From NCBI GenBank assembly GCA_018399285.1, contig JAGYOW010000023.1, forward strand, positions 1 to 49,302: DNA of 49,302 nt, read 5' to 3'. This document shows, piece by piece, positions 43,969-49,302 of this stretch (the first letter of the stretch is position 1; every line of letters begins with the position of its first letter). The notes beneath the pieces are model-generated. The model saw nothing but the letters and a program-made list of their open reading frames with translations. It did no database searches and was not told the origin of the DNA. The position numbers were made by a program, and so were the translations under genes. The DNA comes from Desulfotignum sp. GTDB lineage: Bacteria; Desulfobacterota; Desulfobacteria; Desulfobacterales; Desulfobacteraceae.

Positions 43969-45759
43969 TCACTTCTGCTGAAGCAGGGAATTGGTCAGGC
44001 AGTTGATGCGGCATCCCAGAAGCGACCCGTTGCCCAGGTAGGTGACCTTATCCGGCCCGATCTCCGGCAGAAGCCCGATGGTGATGGCGGACGCCAGGTC
44101 CACATAGGATCCGAACCCGCCGGCCAGAATGATCCGCTCGATGTCGTTCACTTTGAGACCGATCTCATCCAGCAGGGTCAACGCTGCGGAATACATGGCA
44201 CCCTTGGCCCGGATCAGGTTGTCCAGGTCCGGTTCGGTAATGGTGATATCCCGCTCGATCTGGGTGTCTTTTTCATACACCAGCACATACTCCCAGATCT
44301 CATCGGTCTGCCGGATCCGGGGGGTGTCCAGTTCCTGGTTGAACTTGCCCCGGGAATCGATGATCCCGGTTTCCAGCAACCGGGCCGCCAGGGTGATGAG
44401 CCCGGACCCGCAGATGCCTTTGGCTTTTTCATTGCCCACGGTGATGATCATGGGTTCATAGGTGGCCGGGTTGATGGATACATCCTCCACAGCCCCTTTG
44501 GCGGCCCGCATGCCGAACTTGACGCCGCCGCCCTCAAAAGCCGGGCCGGCTGAGGCGGCCGTGCACATGATCCAGTCCTGGTGTCCGATGGCGATCTCCG
44601 CGTTGGTGCCGATATCCATGTACAGGGTCAGTTCCGGGGACCGGTACATGCCCGAGGCCATGATGCCGGATATGATGTCTCCGCCCACATAGGACGAAAC
44701 CCCCGGATACACCAGGGCCGTGGTGTGGTCAGCCAGTTCCAGGCCGATTTCCGTGGCATGAAACGGCGGGTACAGAATGGCTGCCGGCACATAGGGATCT
44801 CTTCGGATATAACTGGGGTTGATATTGAGCAGCAGCTGGGTCATGGTGGAGTTGCCGGCCATCGTGATGGTGGAGACTTCATGGGTGTCTATTTTTGCTT
44901 TTTTGATGATCCCCTGAACGATCTTGTTGATGGTTTCCACCACGCGTTTGTGCAGGGTGACCAGCCCGTCGCCTTTTTCCGCATACATGATCCGGGAGAT
45001 CACATCCTCGCCATAGCTGATCTGGGCGTTGAACTCGCCCTGCTGGGCCAGGACTTCACCGGAGTGCAGGTCCATCACCTGGCCGAACACCGTGGTGGTG
45101 CCGATGTCCACGGCAATGGCAAAATTCCTGTCTGTGGTGTCTCCGGGCTCGATATTGATGATCTCGTTCTTGCCGTCCTCTCTCACCGGCCGTAAAATCG
45201 TGGCGGTCACTTTAAAATTTTCCTGCCGGATAATATCCGGCACCCGGCGGATCAGGCTCAGATCCATGGTCAATCTGTGTTCATCATGATGAATCCGAAG
45301 ATGATGCATGATCCTGGCCACATCGGCCCGGTTGTCTCCTTCCGCCGCCGGATCCAGTTCCAGATAGATTTTTTCCACCGGCGGAATGAACAGCCCGTCC
45401 TGTTTGAGATCTTCCACATCCACGGTCATGGCCCGGGCCGTGTGACGGTCCATGGTCTGGGTGAGACGGCTGGTCTCCACTTCAGACTCCACGGGAATGC
45501 GCACGGTCAGATCTGAAGTCACATGGGCCAGGCAGGCCAGGCGATACCCTTTTTCCCGGTCCTGATCCGACAGTTTTTCCGAAATCCCGCCTTCCACTTC
45601 ACCGGATTCGATCTTCACCCGGCACTTCCCGCACACGCCCCCGCCGCCGCAGGACGCATTGATGTGGACCCCGGCTTCCATGGCGGCCCGGATCAGGCTT
45701 TCGCCATTTGCCACGGTGATCTGTTTATTGTGAGGTAAAAACTGAATCGTATGTGTCAT
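43969..45759 (-). CDS. RamA/RACo-like corrinoid activation protein with 2Fe-2S domain
   Basis: I start at ATG 45759 (GGGAG upstream), giving 596 residues. Residues 1-95 form a plant-type 2Fe-2S ferredoxin domain (INASCGGGGVCGKCRVKIES, then RLACLAH). A linker follows, and then the ASKHA ATPase domain: FAIAVDIGTTTVFGQVMDL, NAQISYGEDVISRIMYAE, TITMAGNSTMTQLLLNI, YVGGDIISGIMASG, YMDIGTNAEIAIG, KGICGSGLITLAARLLETGI and LAGGFGSYVDLASAITIGLL. It should reduce inactive Co(II) corrinoid proteins back to Co(I) using ATP. The frame stops at TGA 43969, about 48 codons early compared with its own downstream tail. No corrinoid protein or methyltransferase gene is in the window. Confidence 0.88.
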   Translation of the reverse strand: MTHTIQFLPHNKQITVANGESLIRAAMEAGVHINASCGGGGVCGKCRVKIESGEVEGGISEKLSDQDREKGYRLACLAHVTSDLTVRIPVESEVETSRLTQTMDRHTARAMTVDVEDLKQDGLFIPPVEKIYLELDPAAEGDNRADVARIMHHLRIHHDEHRLTMDLSLIRRVPDIIRQENFKVTATILRPVREDGKNEIINIEPGDTTDRNFAIAVDIGTTTVFGQVMDLHSGEVLAQQGEFNAQISYGEDVISRIMYAEKGDGLVTLHKRVVETINKIVQGIIKKAKIDTHEVSTITMAGNSTMTQLLLNINPSYIRRDPYVPAAILYPPFHATEIGLELADHTTALVYPGVSSYVGGDIISGIMASGMYRSPELTLYMDIGTNAEIAIGHQDWIMCTAASAGPAFEGGGVKFGMRAAKGAVEDVSINPATYEPMIITVGNEKAKGICGSGLITLAARLLETGIIDSRGKFNQELDTPRIRQTDEIWEYVLVYEKDTQIERDITITEPDLDNLIRAKGAMYSAALTLLDEIGLKVNDIERIILAGGFGSYVDLASAITIGLLPEIGPDKVTYLGNGSLLGCRINCLTNSLLQQK

Positions 45760-45802
45760 AGCAGGCTCTCCCTTTGATATTTGTCTGTTCATCCATATGA
45801 AA

Positions 45803-45826
45803 CAGCGGTCTTAAAAAAAACCGCTG
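45803..45826 (-). promoter_or_regulatory. Leader hairpin upstream of the RamA-like gene
   Basis: CAGCGGT and ACCGCTG form a 7-bp stem around an A/T-rich loop, 44 bp before ATG 45759. On the minus strand the 5' arm is followed by eight T residues. It could be an attenuator or part of the divergent control region. Confidence 0.35.
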
Positions 45827-45971
45827 GATGTTTTTGACCTGAATCAAGTATACCTGCAACCCGGTCTTTTGCCAAGGAACAAACCCAAAATAGCATTGAA
45901 TTTTATCCAGGTTTATGAAATTATGCAGGCATCTGAAATGGTAACAACCGGTCATCAAAGAGGGACAGCCT

Positions 45972-47405
45972 ATGAAGACAATTGATGAATCAAAACTAAG
46001 GGAAATTTTTGGTGAAGAAAACATCAAAACAGATCCATCCGATCTTTACGCATTCGGATCAGATGCCTCGGTTCACCATGCCATGCCCTGGGCCGTGGTC
46101 CGGCCGGACAACACCCGGCAGGTCCAGCAATTGATGGTCTATGCCAATGACGCCCTGATTCCCGTCATTCCCAGAGGCGGCGGGTCCGGCATGTGCGGTC
46201 AGACCGTGCCCATCCGGGGCGGCATCGTCCTGGACATGAAACACATGAACCGGATTCTGGAGATCAACCTGCCCGATGTCTACTGCCGGGTGGAGCCCGG
46301 CGTGGTGGACGATGACCTGAACCTGGCTTTGAAACCCCACGGCATGTTTTATCCCCCCACCCCGGCATCCTCGCGCATTGCCACCATCGGCGGGGAGATT
46401 GCCAACAATGCCTCGGGCGTTAGGTCCGTGAAATACGGCGCCACCAGAGACGCGGTTTTGGGCATGAAAGTGGTGCTGCCCAACGGAGATCTGGTGACCC
46501 TGGGCGCCCACACACGGGTGGAAGCCTCGGGGTACCAGCTGCACAAACTCATGGTGGGATCTGAAGGCACCCTGGGGATCGTGGTGGAAGCCACACTGAA
46601 TTTTGTGCCCATTCCCGAATACCGGTGCATGGGCATTGCCAATTTTGACCACCTGGCCCATGCCGGGGCGGCGGTGGGGTCCATCATGGCGTCCGGCGCG
46701 ATTCCCTCCATGCTGGAGCTGGTGGATTCCGTGGCCATCAAAGCCGTGAACAAGACCATGAATTTAGGACTCAAGGAAGTGGCTGCCTCCCTGATCTTTG
46801 AAGCGGACGGCATGGTCAAAGAAGCCGTGGATTATGAGATCAACAAGATGAAAGAGATCTGCAAAAAGCATCAGGGCAGTGATATCACCACCAGCTACGA
46901 TCCCAGGGAACGGGCCAGAATTTTCATGGGCCGCAAAAAACTGTTCCCGGCCCTGTCCAAATATGATGACAACCTGTCCTCCACGTCGCTGGCCGATGAC
47001 ATGGCTGTGCCCTATTCCAGGATGGCGGACATGGCCGGCAAGATCCATGAGGTGGCCAAGAAAAACAATATTATCATGACGGCCTACGGCCACTGCGGGT
47101 CCGGGTGCATGCACACCAAGATCCTCATGGACACCAAACAGCCGGAACAATGGGCATCGGCCCGGAAAGCCATCACGGAAATCTATGAATTCGTGCGGTC
47201 GGTCAACGGCACCACGTCGGCGGAACACGGCATCGGCCTGTCCAAAGCCGCGTCATTTAAAGTGGAAAAAGCGGATTCCCTGCGCCTGCTTCAAACCATC
47301 AAGCAGGCACTGGATCCCAACAACATCCTGAACCCGGGCAAACTGATGCAGGCCCCTGACGACTGGGTCACTGCCACCGGATTGAGATATGCTGTGAACA
47401 ATTGA
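45972..47405 (+). CDS. FAD-linked D-lactate/glycolate dehydrogenase (GlcD type)
   Basis: ATG 45972 has AGAGGGAC upstream. The 477-residue protein has a PCMH-type FAD-binding domain (about 35-215): PWAVVRPDNTRQVQQLM, VIPRGGGSGMCGQTVPIRGG, FYPPTPASSRIATIGGEIAN, NASGVRSVKYGATRDAVLG and VGSEGTLGIVVEATL. The C-terminal substrate domain ends SAEHGIGLSKAASFKVEK and LDPNNILNPGKL. The usual H-x-G-D-G-N-x-H metal/substrate motif is changed to HCGSGCMH. It should oxidise D-lactate or a similar 2-hydroxy acid. The next gene (17 bp) is an Fe-S/MvhD fusion that would take its electrons, and lactate racemase follows. Confidence 0.9.
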   Translation: MKTIDESKLREIFGEENIKTDPSDLYAFGSDASVHHAMPWAVVRPDNTRQVQQLMVYANDALIPVIPRGGGSGMCGQTVPIRGGIVLDMKHMNRILEINLPDVYCRVEPGVVDDDLNLALKPHGMFYPPTPASSRIATIGGEIANNASGVRSVKYGATRDAVLGMKVVLPNGDLVTLGAHTRVEASGYQLHKLMVGSEGTLGIVVEATLNFVPIPEYRCMGIANFDHLAHAGAAVGSIMASGAIPSMLELVDSVAIKAVNKTMNLGLKEVAASLIFEADGMVKEAVDYEINKMKEICKKHQGSDITTSYDPRERARIFMGRKKLFPALSKYDDNLSSTSLADDMAVPYSRMADMAGKIHEVAKKNNIIMTAYGHCGSGCMHTKILMDTKQPEQWASARKAITEIYEFVRSVNGTTSAEHGIGLSKAASFKVEKADSLRLLQTIKQALDPNNILNPGKLMQAPDDWVTATGLRYAVNN

Positions 47406-47422
47406 AAATAAGGGACTGCCCT

Positions 47423-48376
47423 ATGGAAACAAAACACCCCACCCGGTTCAATCATCTGAAAAAATGGGAATCCACCCTGGCAGCCTGCATTCGATGCGGC
47501 TATTGTTTTGAACATTGTCCGTTGTTTAAATACACGGGATGGGAGTCAGATGCCCCCCGGGCCAAAATTATCACGGCCTTCGGGCTTTTGTCGGGTGAGC
47601 TTGAGCCCTCGGAAGCAGCGGCAGACAAACTGTTCAACTGTTTTTACTGCAAGCGGTGCGAGGCAGCCTGTTCATCCGGCGTGACCCTCACCGACATTTT
47701 TACGGATGCCAGAAAAGACCTGGTGGAAATGGGATATGCCGGACCCGGCACCACGGCTGTCACCGACCTGACCTGTGCCCAGTGCCTGCTGTGTGTGACG
47801 GCCTGTCCCCATGAAGCCCGGTTTCACGGGGAAAACGGCATTGAGACCGACCTGGTGAAATGCCAAAGCTGCGGTACGTGTGTGTCCATCTGCCCGGCCA
47901 ACGCCGTGAACATTTTGCACACCTTCGGCACGGGAAAAGAGGATCTCACCCGGGCATCGGCCCGGTTTCTGGATACCCACGCGTCTGCCAAGGCCATCGT
48001 GTTTGCCTGCAACTGGTCGTATTACCCGGATCTCCAGGCGTCCCGGCTGCCGGAATCGGAAACCCATGACAAAGATTATGACATCTATGTCAACATGTGT
48101 GCCGGCCGGCTGGAACCCGAAACCCTGATGGCACCTTTTCTCAACCATGCCTGGGGCGTGCTGGTGGCCTGCTGCCCGGAAGATGACTGCCAGCACAAAA
48201 ACGGCGGCAAACGGTCAAAGCAGCAGGTGAAACGGATTCAATCCATCCTGGAGAACCTGGACATCGACCCGGAACGGATTCAGGTGGTGGAGATTCCCGA
48301 CGGCGACAAAACCCTGTTCCAGGCGGAAATCGATACATTCATCGACCATCTCAACGCCCTGGGTCCCATCAAATAA
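47423..48376 (+). CDS. Polyferredoxin with C-terminal MvhD/FlpD-type domain
   Basis: ATG 47423 (AAGGGA upstream) gives 317 residues. The first 175 hold four cysteine clusters: CIRCGYCFEHCP and CFYCKRCEAACSSG (HdrC/GlcF-like pair), then CAQCLLCVTACP and CQSCGTCVSICP (ferredoxin-like pair). Residues 175-310 are an MvhD/FlpD-type domain: KAIVFACNWSYYPDLQASRL, YVNMCAGRLEPETLMAPFLN and GVLVACCPEDDCQHKNGGKR. MvhD normally brings electrons to the heterodisulfide reductase HdrA. Here it is fused to the part that would receive electrons from the GlcD-type subunit, so lactate electrons may enter an Hdr-type complex. The CCG cysteine-rich domain of GlcF is absent. The operon order is dehydrogenase, this gene, racemase. 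Confidence 0.88.
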   Translation: METKHPTRFNHLKKWESTLAACIRCGYCFEHCPLFKYTGWESDAPRAKIITAFGLLSGELEPSEAAADKLFNCFYCKRCEAACSSGVTLTDIFTDARKDLVEMGYAGPGTTAVTDLTCAQCLLCVTACPHEARFHGENGIETDLVKCQSCGTCVSICPANAVNILHTFGTGKEDLTRASARFLDTHASAKAIVFACNWSYYPDLQASRLPESETHDKDYDIYVNMCAGRLEPETLMAPFLNHAWGVLVACCPEDDCQHKNGGKRSKQQVKRIQSILENLDIDPERIQVVEIPDGDKTLFQAEIDTFIDHLNALGPIK

Positions 48377-48401
48377 CGACAATAAGGAAAGCCTGACCCC
48401 C

Positions 48402-49302
48402 ATGAAAATAACTGTACCCTACGGCAAAAAAGACACCCTGACCGCAACCCTGGATGATGCGGTGCCGGTCCGGTTCCTGGAGGCCAACGACGTGACCCTG
48501 CCCGATCAGGACCGGGTCATTGCCGATGCGGTTGCCCGGCCCATCCACAGCACCCCGTTTGAGGCATTCATCAAAGACGCGGGCAAGGTCCTGGTCATCG
48601 TCAATGACGCCACAAGGCCCACGCCCACATCCAAAGTGCTGGACGCGATCTTTGAACCCCTGTCACAAACCGATTATCATTTCATCATTGCCACAGGCGT
48701 TCACCGGGGCCCGACTGAAGACGAATTCATTCAGATTTTCGGTGATTATTACGCAAGAGTCAAAGACCGGATCATTGTGCATGATGCCACCAGAGAACAA
48801 GACATGGTCTTTTTGGGCGATTCCTCCAACGGCACGCGTATGTATGTGAACAAGGCCGGGGTGCAAGCGGACAAGATCATCATCATCTCATCGGTGGAGC
48901 CCCATTATTTCGCCGGGTACACCGGCGGCAGAAAATCGTTTCTCCCGGGCATTGCCGGATATCAGACCATTGAGCAGAACCACAAACTGGCGCTTCTGCC
49001 CGAGGCCAAAGCCCTGGCCCTGGCCGGCAATCCCGTGCACGAGGACATGATGGACGCCATCAAAACCGTGAAACAGGATATCTTTTCCATCATGACGGTG
49101 CTGGACAAGCATCACCAGGTGTATGCCGCGTGCGCCGGCCATATCCATGATTCGTTTCATGCGGCCATTGACCGGGCCAACGAGGTGTTTGCCGCGCCCA
49201 TGGGCGAAAAAGCCGACATTGTGGTGTCTGTGGTGAAATTTCCCCAGGACATCGACCTGTACCAGGCCCAGAAAGGCATCGACAATGCCAAGCTGGCCCT
49301 GA
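48402..49302 (+). CDS. larA: Nickel-dependent lactate racemase LarA (partial, runs off window)
   Basis: ATG 48402 begins 25 bp after the previous stop, with AAGGA at a long distance; 300 codons are seen. Motifs of LarA are all present: VLVIVNDATRPTPTSKVLD, IIATGVHRGPTEDEF (His 101), EPHYFAGYTGGRKSFLPGIA (His 168 and Lys 178, the lysine that binds the nickel-pincer cofactor) and TIEQNHKLALL (Ni-ligand His near 194). The enzyme interconverts D- and L-lactate or a related 2-hydroxy acid. In this operon it would feed the GlcD-type dehydrogenase from either isomer. No larBCE cofactor genes are seen in the window. The C-terminal third lies outside. Confidence 0.92.
   Translation, partial: MKITVPYGKKDTLTATLDDAVPVRFLEANDVTLPDQDRVIADAVARPIHSTPFEAFIKDAGKVLVIVNDATRPTPTSKVLDAIFEPLSQTDYHFIIATGVHRGPTEDEFIQIFGDYYARVKDRIIVHDATREQDMVFLGDSSNGTRMYVNKAGVQADKIIIISSVEPHYFAGYTGGRKSFLPGIAGYQTIEQNHKLALLPEAKALALAGNPVHEDMMDAIKTVKQDIFSIMTVLDKHHQVYAACAGHIHDSFHAAIDRANEVFAAPMGEKADIVVSVVKFPQDIDLYQAQKGIDNAKLAL

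Noticed and set aside
43967..43971. TGA as selenocysteine codon
   Set aside because: No Cys is expected at this place in the family and no SECIS-like stem was evident; nearby genes carry other premature stops.

Overview
The window looks like part of the chromosome of an anaerobic, GC-rich sulfate reducer of the Desulfobacteraceae type (Desulfotignum, Desulfobacter or Desulfobacula-like). This rests on gene content only: a tungsten aldehyde:ferredoxin oxidoreductase, a TRAP importer, sigma-54 activators, RamA-type corrinoid activators, an Fe-S/MvhD electron carrier beside a GlcD-type lactate dehydrogenase, and nickel lactate racemase. No rRNA, tRNA or CRISPR array was seen, so the genus is a guess.

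Layout. (1) 1-4970, minus strand: a surface-fibre locus with a small secreted subunit, a chaperone-like protein, a large outer-membrane beta-barrel protein and a glycine-rich exported protein. Most of it is broken by frameshifts. (2) 5412-21213, minus strand: a large gas vesicle cluster. Transcription order is unknown protein, NtrC-type activator, GvpH (Hsp20), CDC48-like AAA ATPase, two GvpF/L proteins, PAS histidine kinase, single-domain response regulator, GvpA (frameshifted), a GvpC-like protein with a C-terminal HhH domain, GvpN, an unknown small protein, a third GvpF/L, GvpG, a tandem Get3/ArsA-like ATPase, GvpM, GvpK and GvpJ. A -24/-12 promoter precedes the first gene. (3) 21.2-23.8 kb: a repeat-rich accessory stretch with a PD-(D/E)XK-like gene and a broken DUF4143-type remnant. 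(4) 23.8-33.9 kb: a catabolic island with CoA-transferase, TRAP transporter, class III aminotransferase and aldehyde:ferredoxin oxidoreductase. Two excellent divergent sigma-54 promoters flank palindromic sites, and a PAS/sigma-54 activator closes the island. (5) 34.1-38.5 kb, plus strand: acyl-CoA dehydrogenase, class II photolyase and a KhtTU-like K+/H+ antiporter, all frameshifted. (6) 38.5-45.8 kb, minus strand: thiolase, bifunctional formimino-THF protein, and two RamA-like corrinoid activators, with a decayed MNT-HEPN pair on the plus strand between. (7) 46.0 kb to the end, plus strand: a lactate module of GlcD-type dehydrogenase, ferredoxin-MvhD fusion and LarA.

How the parts may work together. 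The gas vesicle cluster carries its own sensing and control genes and an unusually large set of chaperone-like ATPases, which suggests regulated buoyancy. The catabolic island reads as uptake, transamination, aldehyde oxidation and CoA activation of an omega-amino acid. The lactate module would interconvert lactate isomers and pass lactate electrons into an Hdr/MvhD-type carrier.

Quality caution. Roughly sixteen genes carry single-base indels or in-frame stops, in discrete patches, while neighbouring long genes are perfect. The lost frames can be rebuilt with conserved motifs intact, and several missing bases fall in homopolymers. This fits patchy draft-sequence error at least as well as real gene decay. 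Calls marked pseudogene should be read with that in mind.
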